From the IMG/VR virus record IMGVR_UViG_3300028197_000140, positions 1 through 25,573 of that record: DNA of 25,573 bases; one strand, given 5' to 3'. A program made the position numbers and the translations under genes. Source of the DNA: a virus. A model generated the notes under the pieces. The model was not told where the DNA came from. It made no database searches and saw only the letters and a program-made list of their open reading frames with translations. This document shows positions 7,582-15,057 of this stretch, piece by piece. Position 1 is the first letter of the stretch, and each line of letters opens with the position of its first letter.

Positions 7582-9657
7582 CTATTTACCTTTCTTTTTA
7601 CGTCCAGACTTCATATTTGCACACCAGTGATACATTTTAGCACGTTCACCACTTGCGTTCTTTGCTTTCTTACGTAGTTCTGTGACACTACCGTTACAAC
7701 TAGCACCAGACTTCTTTACTCTTCCTGGCTTGCTTTTACCACTCTTCTTGCCATCAGCAAAGTTTTCTAATAAGTCTAGTACTTGATCAGTAGTATAAAG
7801 TCCACTTATAAGAGCCTCTTTTGCCATTTTAGTGGCAGTTGCGTACATAACAGCATCAGCATCTTTGCCGTAACGGTCTTTAAAGTCGCCTTTATTCTTC
7901 TTCATACCCTTGACGTTTTTTTCTTTTTTCTTTTCTTCGCCTTTGGTAAGAGTACGTTCTTCTACTTCTTTTTTAGTAATTTGTGGAAGTTCAGCTCTAG
8001 CATAGTTCTCTTTTACAGATTTAAGTTTTTTAAGATCTTTATCTGATTTAGGTGCATAACCTTTTAAAATTTCTTCTAGTTCTTCTTCTGATATTGTATC
8101 AGGATCTTTATCTTTTAACACATTATAAAGTTTTTTCCCACCATATAAAGCAACAACACCTAATGAAACAGGTATTGAGTATGCGTATAACCAAGATAAG
8201 CCTTTTAAAAAAGATGCTAAAATTGGTCCTGTCCATGGTAAACTAAATGTACCTAAACTTGTTTTAGGATTACGTCTAATAAATCTTCCTAAAAATTTAA
8301 TTGAAGCTAAACCAAAACGGAAAGCAGGAATAACCCATTCTTTTAGTTGAATATCTTCTTCAACTTCTTTTTTACGGCCTAATGAATCGTGATCATATCT
8401 CCACATTTTGCCAGGCTTAACAAGTTGCATTTCTTTTTCTAATTCTGATTCTCTGCGAATTAACTTTTTTAGTTCGTCTCTTCTATCTTTCCAATTTGGA
8501 TCATTGTAAATATCATCAATTGCTTTTTGAACAGCAAAGAGTTCATCTGCTCTGCCTTCTTCTACAGGCTCTTGCATGTGTTGCTTAATATCTTTTGCAG
8601 TTCTTTCGAACTTGTGATCTTTGTGTTTAAATCCAATACCACCTGCGGCTTCCCAACTAGCAATATTTTTACCAAAGTCGTCAATTAATATGTTAGGTGT
8701 GCCATCTTTATTTGTAGCATATTGTGCTTTGTTACTGTCAATGATTACACTACTTGGCATAAAGTCTTGTAGATTATTTTTAATCCATTCTTTCTTTTGT
8801 GGAATACTATTTTTATCTCCTGGTAAAGGACTGCTTAATATATTATAAGATCCTTTTACTTGTTTAATAAGAGATAGTAAATTATCTGCATTACTAGTTT
8901 TTGGTAAATTAATCCAGAAGTCTTTTTTATCTTTAATTTTCTGTAGTGCAGGTTCTAAATCATCGCCCTTTATTTGTCGCCAGTCTTTACCTGTTAGCTT
9001 AGTCCAAGATCCAAAAAAGTCTGCTAATACTCCGTCCATGTCAACAAATATTTGGCTTGTACTAGCTATTTCGCCCAATTCTTCTTTCATATTAGCATAG
9101 TATAACATACTTTCATCGGTGTTGTCAACTAATAATTTTTGAATTTGTCTTAAAAGTGGTATTGTTTCGGTAGGGAATTTGTTTTTTTGTATAAATGATA
9201 TAAACATGTTATAAGAATTATTCAAGTCTCTAATAAACTTTTTAGGATCTTGTTTTGCTTGAATTACTTTACCTATGTGTCTAATTCTTTGGTTCTGAGA
9301 TTTCCATGGAAATTGCCTGCCAACTGTTCTTTTCCATATTGCTTCGGCTCTTGCTTCTAATTCTAGTGCTTGTCCAATATGTAAAGCTGGATTTTTAGAT
9401 TCAGCCAAACCTAAGTTGAATAATACATTTGTTTTAGAACCTTTTACCTTTTTTGATAGTGTAGGTGGGCGTCCATCTTTGTCTACTTTGTTACCAAACT
9501 TAGCGGCTTGCTTCTTAATACCATCAACACCGACATCTGCTGTAGTGTTAACACCTTTTACAATACGTCCACCATTTTCGTGTATACGAAGATAGTGTTT
9601 AAAACTTTTATTTTTAGGAACTTTATTTTCGAGATCTTTTATGTTATAAAATTTCAT
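7582..9657 (-). CDS. Multidomain virion-type protein with HAD 5'-nucleotidase-like domain
   Basis: A 691-aa multidomain protein. Residues 20-30 carry a candidate cleavage motif (I-H-E, 25-27). A HAD-like domain spans about 202-345: nucleophile motif DMDGVLAD (206-213), motif II serine in LSSP (274-277), a lysine near 289, and the DD pair in LIDDFG (D326-D327). This is the layout of the small 5'(3')-deoxyribonucleotidase-like HAD phosphatases. Then come a charged helical stretch (380-440), hydrophobic segments (about 442-460 and 474-507) ending in ALYGGKKLY, a long Lys/Glu linker, and a basic C-terminal module with C654 and C679. The ATG at 9657 overlaps the upstream stop (ATGA) with GAGGA before it. 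HAD assignment is good; a role as packaged or injected enzyme is inferred. Confidence 0.8.
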   Translation of the reverse strand: MKFYNIKDLENKVPKNKSFKHYLRIHENGGRIVKGVNTTADVGVDGIKKQAAKFGNKVDKDGRPPTLSKKVKGSKTNVLFNLGLAESKNPALHIGQALELEARAEAIWKRTVGRQFPWKSQNQRIRHIGKVIQAKQDPKKFIRDLNNSYNMFISFIQKNKFPTETIPLLRQIQKLLVDNTDESMLYYANMKEELGEIASTSQIFVDMDGVLADFFGSWTKLTGKDWRQIKGDDLEPALQKIKDKKDFWINLPKTSNADNLLSLIKQVKGSYNILSSPLPGDKNSIPQKKEWIKNNLQDFMPSSVIIDSNKAQYATNKDGTPNILIDDFGKNIASWEAAGGIGFKHKDHKFERTAKDIKQHMQEPVEEGRADELFAVQKAIDDIYNDPNWKDRRDELKKLIRRESELEKEMQLVKPGKMWRYDHDSLGRKKEVEEDIQLKEWVIPAFRFGLASIKFLGRFIRRNPKTSLGTFSLPWTGPILASFLKGLSWLYAYSIPVSLGVVALYGGKKLYNVLKDKDPDTISEEELEEILKGYAPKSDKDLKKLKSVKENYARAELPQITKKEVEERTLTKGEEKKKEKNVKGMKKNKGDFKDRYGKDADAVMYATATKMAKEALISGLYTTDQVLDLLENFADGKKSGKSKPGRVKKSGASCNGSVTELRKKAKNASGERAKMYHWCANMKSGRKKKGK

Positions 9658-9869
9658 TTTTTACGTCCTCGAAATGATACAGGACCATTAAGGTATGGTT
9701 TAGTAAACCAAAGTTTAAACCAGTCAGCATCTCCAGGCTGGATATTTAATTTTTTTTGTTTGTCTTTGAGTGCTTGTGCAGTATAACTAATATTTTCTAA
9801 ACTAACTGGTTGATAACCTTTGAATTCGTTTATACCTGCTAATTTTTTAAGCTGTTGAATCTCATCCAT
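9654..9869 (-). CDS. Small conserved phage protein, unknown function
   Basis: A 71-aa protein. The N terminus reads LKKLAGINEF (7-16), with I-N-E (13-15) fitting the candidate prohead-protease pattern. The middle is polar and helical. The C terminus has PGDADWFKLWFTKPYLNGP (45-63), a Trp/Phe-rich motif I recall from small proteins of marine T4-like phages. A related LAGA segment occurs at residues 171-174 of the 289-aa protein upstream. The ATG at 9869 lies 3 bases after the nucleotidyltransferase stop with only a weak ribosome site (GAGTGG). The 3' end overlaps the next gene by 4 bases. Function unknown; it may be a small structural or scaffold component. Confidence 0.75.
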   Translation of the reverse strand: MDEIQQLKKLAGINEFKGYQPVSLENISYTAQALKDKQKKLNIQPGDADWFKLWFTKPYLNGPVSFRGRKK

Positions 9870-9872
9870 ATC

Positions 9873-10832
9873 TTAACCACTCTTTACAACTAACTCGAGG
9901 CCTAAGTTTTTAAATAAACCTGTAATACCAGAAACTGATTTTAATGCTTTATCCATCAATTGTTGATTATCTTGTGGTTGATTGTCATAGAATGCTATAA
10001 ACCTTTTTGCTGTTTGTGGATCGATATATACTTGTCCACCAGTTGCGGCCGCACCATCTCCAGTATCTTTATAGCTTAATGGAAATGATGTATTGTCCTT
10101 ACGCATTGCAATATTATTGATAACATCTAACTTAGGGCGTTGTTGCTTAACAGCATATTCGTCTATATCTAGTTCATCTAATACTTCGTCAGGAGTAGTT
10201 AGAACTTCGAATGAATCATGTTCGTGTTTAGGATCATCTGCTTCTTCCACAGGATCAACACCCATAGCACCTTGAACTGATTTAAATAATTTATCTGCTA
10301 GATCTTGTTTTGGTACGCCTTGCTTGAATGAATCAAAGTCGTTATTAAGTGCCGCAGATCTCATTTTACTTGCACTCATACCTTCAGCACCGTCAGCATC
10401 TGGGTCTCGGTCACCTGCACTAATAACACTAATGCTATTAAATTTGTACGGAACAACACCTGACTTATCGGCTACACCGTTATACTGATTAAAAAGTTTA
10501 TCAAATCCTTCTACTCTATCAGATCCTGCTACATAGATAACATCAGAGTAACCTAGTTCTTGTAGCTTTTGTAACATTTGTATAGGTGTCCGTACTTCCG
10601 AATGACCTACAGTAATATTTGGAAAAAACGACTTGGTAAATGCAAGTTTAGTATCAAAGTCTAAAGGATCTGTTTTAGCTTTTTGAGTCTGTGATAAAAA
10701 AAGATAAGGGTCACCATCTTTTGATAGTATTGTATTAACAAGTTTTTGATGACCAATAGTTGGAGGATTTAGTCTACCAAATGCAACTACTGCTGTTTTA
10801 CCTTCAGCTTCAAATAAATTTCGTAGGCGCAT
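9873..10832 (-). CDS. Cytidylyltransferase-like nucleotidyltransferase with capsid-targeting-like N terminus
   Basis: A 319-aa protein. Residues 12-190 form a nucleotidyltransferase domain of the HIGH superfamily: AFGRLNPPTIGH (17-28, the T/HxGH site at 25-28), a GSD loop (103-105), and SASKMR (153-158), matching the ISSTxxR-like second motif. These enzymes transfer AMP or CMP to phosphorylated substrates such as NMN, pantetheine phosphate or glycerol phosphate; the substrate is not clear. The remaining 130 residues are an acidic linker and an unrecognised domain. The N terminus L-F-E then A (6-9) is a very good match to a T4-type prohead-protease site. The ATG at 10832 has GGAGG at 6-nt spacing and overlaps the previous gene by 23 bases. 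Enzyme fold likely; packaging is inferred. Confidence 0.8.
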   Translation of the reverse strand: MRLRNLFEAEGKTAVVAFGRLNPPTIGHQKLVNTILSKDGDPYLFLSQTQKAKTDPLDFDTKLAFTKSFFPNITVGHSEVRTPIQMLQKLQELGYSDVIYVAGSDRVEGFDKLFNQYNGVADKSGVVPYKFNSISVISAGDRDPDADGAEGMSASKMRSAALNNDFDSFKQGVPKQDLADKLFKSVQGAMGVDPVEEADDPKHEHDSFEVLTTPDEVLDELDIDEYAVKQQRPKLDVINNIAMRKDNTSFPLSYKDTGDGAAATGGQVYIDPQTAKRFIAFYDNQPQDNQQLMDKALKSVSGITGLFKNLGLELVVKSG

Positions 10833-11151
10833 TCATTTCCTCCGGTGGATTCTTTTCGTAGTCTACTATGTTTTGTGCAAGTTCTGCTTTTTCTTCGGGT
10901 GTTATAAGCGTCTTAGGATCGACTGACAGATCATATTTTAATACATAATGGTTACAACCAGCATTAATCATTGGCATTATATGCCCTTGTATAACATCTT
11001 CGTTATAATCACTTTTACATTTTTCGATTGCTGGGAGGTAATGCTTTCTATAGAACATAGTATCATTGAGCATATGATATTGTAAGTCATCACATACATC
11101 AAACGGTAATTTATCTACATCGTCTTGTTTAAAAAATTCATCTATTCTCAT
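10810..11151 (-). CDS. Conserved phage protein, unknown function
   Basis: A 113-aa acidic, soluble protein. The N terminus MRIDEFF has I-D-E (3-5). A conserved-looking core, DDLQYHMLNDTMFYRKHYLP (about 22-41), is followed by MINAGCNHYVLKYDL, then a charged C-terminal helix. I recall similar short proteins in T4-like marine phages with no assigned role. The frame opens further upstream at 11208, but that part lies inside the previous gene; the ATG at 11151 sits one base after the previous stop with AGGAAA upstream and is preferred. The 3' end overlaps the nucleotidyltransferase gene by 23 bases and contains its GGAGG ribosome site, so the two are probably translationally coupled. Confidence 0.75.
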   Translation of the reverse strand: MRIDEFFKQDDVDKLPFDVCDDLQYHMLNDTMFYRKHYLPAIEKCKSDYNEDVIQGHIMPMINAGCNHYVLKYDLSVDPKTLITPEEKAELAQNIVDYEKNPPEEMNAPTKFI

Positions 11152-11152
11152 A

Positions 11153-12022
11153 TTACCATTTCCTACATGACCAATAACGTGCTTTAGTACGTGGTCCTGG
11201 GTTATCACAATTATGTCTTGCTCTAAAGCTCTTACGTCTTTTTGGATTATTCTTTTTAATGCTCATTGCTTTACCTTTAACACTTGAGCCACCATGTCCA
11301 AAGTTTACTTTTTTAATGTTACCCGTCTTAGGGTCTTTTACATATACTTTAAATTTCTTAACATCACCTTGCATTGGTTTACCAAGTTTAACTTTACGTC
11401 CTTGGTACTCTGCTTCATCCATAATGTCATCTTCATTGTACCACATTTCACCATATGCTTTGTAGAAGTCATCATCATCGTCATATGTTTCGTCAATACT
11501 TGCACCAGCAAGTGTTTTAATTCTATCAAGTTCTAAGCTCTCGTTATCATCATCAGGTAAATTCTTTGCTTGTGCATATGCTTTTTTAAGCAAACCCATG
11601 TTTATTTTCTCATCAGCTTTTATATCAATTCCCTTATGAAAGAATCCTTGAATGTCAGAGTAATCAGAATCCATATAACCTGCCATATCTAAATCATGTA
11701 ATAAATTTCCTAATGCAAAACGCATCCTTTCACTTGTATACCCACCATCTTTTTTAGCATCATTGTACATGTCTACTAAATGTTTCATTACATTTGCTTT
11801 TACTCTGCGTGGATCAAACTCATCATCTTCTACACCTTCTTCACCGATAGATTCTTTTTCAGCTTTACTATATTTGTCTTTAATGCGTCCTAACTCTTCT
11901 TGACTAGCACCTTCACGTCCTGCTTTAGCGGCTTTGTCCATATATTCTTTACCATGTTTTTTCACACCAGTATAGTATTGTAAGCCACTTTCTTCTAGAT
12001 AATCTTTAAATGTCTTAGTCAT
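11153..12022 (-). CDS. Putative internal head protein with T4 IP-like N terminus and basic Cys-pair C terminus
   Basis: A 289-aa protein. The first residues, MTKTFKDYLEES, look like the capsid-targeting N terminus of T4 internal proteins (T4 IPI begins MKTYQEFIAEA); L-E-E then S at 9-12 would be the cleavage site. A conserved segment follows (YYTGVKKHGKEYMDKAAKAG, 16-35). An acidic middle has a DDDDD run (181-185). The basic C-terminal domain (about 220-289) has KFKVYVKDPKTGNIKKVNFG and ends RARHNCDNPGP and ARYWSC (C272, C286), a module I recall at the end of several virion proteins of marine T4-like phages. The ATG at 12022 has AAAGGA at good spacing; a longer frame start at 12097 lies inside the upstream gene and is rejected. 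Exact function unknown. Confidence 0.8.
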   Translation of the reverse strand: MTKTFKDYLEESGLQYYTGVKKHGKEYMDKAAKAGREGASQEELGRIKDKYSKAEKESIGEEGVEDDEFDPRRVKANVMKHLVDMYNDAKKDGGYTSERMRFALGNLLHDLDMAGYMDSDYSDIQGFFHKGIDIKADEKINMGLLKKAYAQAKNLPDDDNESLELDRIKTLAGASIDETYDDDDDFYKAYGEMWYNEDDIMDEAEYQGRKVKLGKPMQGDVKKFKVYVKDPKTGNIKKVNFGHGGSSVKGKAMSIKKNNPKRRKSFRARHNCDNPGPRTKARYWSCRKW

Positions 12023-12032
12023 CGTTTTTCCT

Positions 12033-13751
12033 TTATCTTGATTTAGAATTGTAACCCGGAGTCGGTGTTTGTTGGTCATCATTCCAATTAAAGCCACCGC
12101 CAGTTATTACATTTCCACTCTTCATTTGTGTCATTAAGTCATTAGCATCCTTGAATATTGTATAGTCTAATGTATCTGTTCTTAATAACATTACAGTTGT
12201 AATACCATCTGCTAAATGATAGCTAGAATACGCAATTTTAGAATATGCAATATTCATTGTTACCATGTCAACTGTCGTATATATTCTACCGTCAGGGTAT
12301 TTCTCCGACGGTGGCTCTTTTTCTTGGTTAATAGCTTCCATAATTAGTTTCTTTGGATCAAAAGGAACATGATGTTTATTAGGAGTACCATCTTGATTAG
12401 TTGCTGGTTTACCTAAAGCATCATAATTTTGTACTAGTGCTTTAATTGTTGAAATAAACAAATCAGCTGTTTGCTCTGGAGTTGCATAAGGTTCTATTAC
12501 TTCAGCATTAAGAGCGTCAAAGCCTTTCTTGTTCCAGTTATATTTGCTACCTTCTTTGGCTTTGCCTTTAATAACATTATATTGATTACCGTTATACTTA
12601 TTTGCTTTTATTTTTATAATTTTACCATCTTTTTGTTGAACATTAATTGTTGCATCTTTGTCTGCTGATTGCATTATTTCGTTTATCTTCGCTGACCATA
12701 CTGCCCAGCCAGTAGTTGCTTTTGCAATAGATTTACTATTAAAACGTCCACCTGTTTTTGCACTAGCTTTAATTTCTATTTCCTCATCACCAATCTTAAG
12801 ATCACCCTTCTTGCCTTTTTCAGCAGGGTTACCCATCATTGATAATGCCATTTCACCTGGACCAATTGCACCTGATGTTGTACCCGGAGAGTAACTAAAA
12901 ATATTTTCTTGTACAAAAACATCAAATACTTTTTTATACTCTGGATTAACATGATCCTTAATATTACCACTAGGAGTTGAAATAACTTTAAGCATATTAA
13001 TTACTTTACCATCTACACATGCTTGTAAAAATCCTTTAATTTCTTCTTGTGTAACATCACTACCTTCTTGCATATCAAGTATTTTTCCAAACAATGCTTG
13101 TTTAAGAGTTTTTGTAAACTTCTCTGCATTAACAGACATTTTTTTATAAGAAGATCTATCTCTAGAGGTCATAGAACTTGTATCTACATCATTTTGATAT
13201 CCTTGTACTTTGTTACCTAGTGTAACTAATACACCTGTTACTTCTTTAACAAAGTTAATTGCTTCGTCACGTTCAGAACGAGCTGAATCACGTTGTGCTC
13301 TTAACATTTCAAAGTCTTTTGTTAAGTTGTCTAAATTTTTAGTAAAGTTACTCAAAACATCTTGCTTTTGTTTTTCGTCCATTGGAATAGTTTCAAGCAT
13401 TTTAATATTCGTTGCTAACTCCTCAAGATCTACTTGTGCCTTTGCGTCAGCTTTTTCAAGTTCTTTAACTGAGTATAATTTTTGTTGTACGTTTGGGTTT
13501 GCTTTTGCTTCAACAGTTGTATCTGTAGGTACATCTCCCTTTGCTTTTACTACAAAGTTTTTTACTATGTCATTAAGTTTACTAATTCTATCATATAGAT
13601 CTAATTTTTCTTGATTTTTTTCAGCAGGAATCTCAGACATAGCTTTACTAATAGTTTGTATGTCATGAACAGCATGTTGGATTTGCAGGCCTTCGTTAGC
13701 TTCTGCTAATTGCGATTCATTAATAGATTTCTTTATATTCCAAAATCTCAT
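12033..13751 (-). CDS. Coiled-coil protein with PD-(D/E)XK nuclease-like domain
   Basis: A 572-aa protein. The N terminus carries I-N-E then S (10-13) and L-A-E then A (15-18), the second an excellent prohead-protease-type site. Residues about 30-225 are charged and helical with coiled-coil character (RAQRDSARSERDEA, 151-164). Residues about 295-345 show a PD-(D/E)XK nuclease signature: E300 in GPGEMAL, D317 in KGDL, E326-x-K328 in EIEIKAS, then GGR and a basic region. This is the usual order E, D, ExK of restriction-endonuclease-like folds. The C-terminal 200 residues are not recognised. ATG at 13751 overlaps the upstream stop by one base (TAATG). If the motif is real, this is a nuclease encoded among virion genes; structural annotation only is the fallback. 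Confidence 0.75.
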   Translation of the reverse strand: MRFWNIKKSINESQLAEANEGLQIQHAVHDIQTISKAMSEIPAEKNQEKLDLYDRISKLNDIVKNFVVKAKGDVPTDTTVEAKANPNVQQKLYSVKELEKADAKAQVDLEELATNIKMLETIPMDEKQKQDVLSNFTKNLDNLTKDFEMLRAQRDSARSERDEAINFVKEVTGVLVTLGNKVQGYQNDVDTSSMTSRDRSSYKKMSVNAEKFTKTLKQALFGKILDMQEGSDVTQEEIKGFLQACVDGKVINMLKVISTPSGNIKDHVNPEYKKVFDVFVQENIFSYSPGTTSGAIGPGEMALSMMGNPAEKGKKGDLKIGDEEIEIKASAKTGGRFNSKSIAKATTGWAVWSAKINEIMQSADKDATINVQQKDGKIIKIKANKYNGNQYNVIKGKAKEGSKYNWNKKGFDALNAEVIEPYATPEQTADLFISTIKALVQNYDALGKPATNQDGTPNKHHVPFDPKKLIMEAINQEKEPPSEKYPDGRIYTTVDMVTMNIAYSKIAYSSYHLADGITTVMLLRTDTLDYTIFKDANDLMTQMKSGNVITGGGFNWNDDQQTPTPGYNSKSR

Positions 13752-14017
13752 TAAACACTTACCTCAATATCAAAGTTATCGTATCCTAGATCAAATAGTT
13801 TATTTGCAATATCGTTAGCAACATCATCTGATTCGCTTTCACCTAATTGCTTGTGTGTTTGTACAGTAAGAACAGTTTGACCTTCTTCAGTATCGTATAA
13901 ATCGTATGAAGTTTCATCTTCCAGTAATGCTACAGTAGCTGAACCAGTTACTTCTTCTACTACAATTTCGTCTACTTCTTCTACTTTGTCAAATACGATA
14001 TTAATATAATTTTGCAT
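13751..14017 (-). CDS. Small acidic protein, unknown function
   Basis: An 88-aa, strongly acidic protein (many Asp and Glu, few basic residues). Alternating hydrophobic and acidic residues suggest beta strands in the first half (VEEVDEIVVEEVTGSATVALL) and a helix in DDVANDIANKLFDLGYDNF near the end. There are no cysteines, membrane segment or catalytic motif. The high acidity and small size could fit a DNA mimic, scaffold or chaperone-like piece, but nothing specific supports any of these. ATG at 14017 has AGGATAAG upstream. The gene overlaps the start of the 572-aa gene by one base (TAATG), so the two are likely coupled; a partner or chaperone for the nuclease-like protein is possible (inference). 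Confidence 0.7.
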   Translation of the reverse strand: MQNYINIVFDKVEEVDEIVVEEVTGSATVALLEDETSYDLYDTEEGQTVLTVQTHKQLGESESDDVANDIANKLFDLGYDNFDIEVSV

Positions 14018-14026
14018 GTTCTTATC

Positions 14027-14368
14027 CTAATGATTTAATAAAATACTATTTACTGTACCGTCAGTATATACAAGTTTAGCTCTAATGTAAACATAATTTC
14101 CTGTAAAATTTGCAATCTTAGATGCAGTTTCTATAGAAGCAGTATATGTATGTACGTTAAACCAGTCAGTCTCTGCTGGTGTTGTAGCTAATGATGCTTG
14201 TATTGTAATAGTACCTGTAAGACCTACGTAATCATACTGTACAGTATGAACACCATCTGATCTTCCATAATATCCGTCACCTTTAAAACTAGATCCAGTG
14301 ACAGTGGTGACTGTGCTATCCCCTGGATGTGTATTTGCTGATAAAATTATTTCACTATTGCTTGGCAT
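14027..14368 (-). CDS. Beta-rich putative virion protein
   Basis: A 113-aa Thr/Ser/Tyr-rich protein with predicted beta strands throughout, little charge and no cysteine or membrane segment. Motifs GDGYYGRSDGVHTVQYDYVG (30-49), TITIQASLATTPAETDWFNV and GNYVYIRAKLVYTDGTVNSI resemble small jelly-roll-like decoration or tail proteins that I recall from marine phages. No ligand-binding site is identifiable. The ATG at 14368 is 8 bases after the upstream stop. A GATAAATA sequence overlaps that stop but is only 5 bases from the ATG, too close for a normal leader. The assignment as virion structural protein is an inference from composition and position beside the head-type gene block. Confidence 0.7.
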   Translation of the reverse strand: MPSNSEIILSANTHPGDSTVTTVTGSSFKGDGYYGRSDGVHTVQYDYVGLTGTITIQASLATTPAETDWFNVHTYTASIETASKIANFTGNYVYIRAKLVYTDGTVNSILLNH

Positions 14369-14376
14369 ACAGTTAT

Positions 14377-15057
14377 TTATCTTATATCTTGCTTGTAGAC
14401 ATGTTTAATAATTTTGCTAATTTTTCCACCTACTGCTATTTTTGCCAACATTAAGTACTTTTCGTCTGTAACCCAGAAGTATAAACCGTCCGTAAAGTGT
14501 GATTTAGTTATTGCTTTTTTAGCAGTTACTCCAATCCTAACATTTAACGGGTTTCCTTCACACCATGAAACAAATCTTGGATCACAGTTTTTACCTAAGT
14601 AACATTTGTATGTCCATTTTACTGGCCTATCAGATATATGTGTATTTGTGTTATTAGAAAGGAACTCTTCAATTTCTATATTTTCTGGTTCGTGTATACT
14701 TAGAACATAAACTTGGGTAGATAACTTAGTTAACCAATCTAATTGATTTGAGTACACATCTAAAGTAAGACCTTCAATTCTTGTCATTGCTTCTTGTTTG
14801 TGAGCATCAAGTGCAGAGTATATAACCATGCAATCCATAAAGGTTTCTATGCTGACATTTTTTTTCTTACTTCTGTAATAATTAAAAGGACTATCAATAG
14901 GTATATGAGCTTCTGCTTGAACTTGCATTTCATCAAGTTTTGATTTGGCATAGCCTAAGTTCATTCCTCTAAAAAGAGGTGCAAGTTCACACCTTATTCG
15001 AAGTTTGTAAAGATACTTGTTGTAAAATAAATTACTCGTTTGGTACTTTTTCAACAT
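14377..15057 (-). CDS. Conserved phage protein, unknown function
   Basis: A 226-aa soluble protein. The N-terminal portion MLKKYQTSNLFYNKYLYKLRIRCELAPLF-like region (residues 1-29) and the C-terminal SHFTDGLYFWVTDEKYLMLAK (187-207) are features I recall from a family in T4-like marine phages, with no assigned role. No catalytic motif, signal peptide or membrane segment is visible; cysteines at 23, 76, 152, 158 and 166 show no metal-site spacing. ATG at 15057 lies within the end of the clpA gene (26-base overlap) and has no good Shine-Dalgarno, so it may rely on translational coupling to ClpA. A functional link to the chaperones is possible but unsupported. Confidence 0.75.
   Translation of the reverse strand: MLKKYQTSNLFYNKYLYKLRIRCELAPLFRGMNLGYAKSKLDEMQVQAEAHIPIDSPFNYYRSKKKNVSIETFMDCMVIYSALDAHKQEAMTRIEGLTLDVYSNQLDWLTKLSTQVYVLSIHEPENIEIEEFLSNNTNTHISDRPVKWTYKCYLGKNCDPRFVSWCEGNPLNVRIGVTAKKAITKSHFTDGLYFWVTDEKYLMLAKIAVGGKISKIIKHVYKQDIR

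Noticed and set aside
11153-12097. Longer N termini for the 289-aa, 113-aa, cupin and o-spanin genes
   Set aside because: In each case the extension lies inside the upstream gene, has no ribosome site, and the internal ATG has one; in the o-spanin it would bury the signal peptide.
14374-14381. GATAAATA on the minus strand as a late promoter
   Set aside because: Only 5 bases from the ATG at 14368 and part of the upstream stop codon; no room for a leader with a ribosome site.
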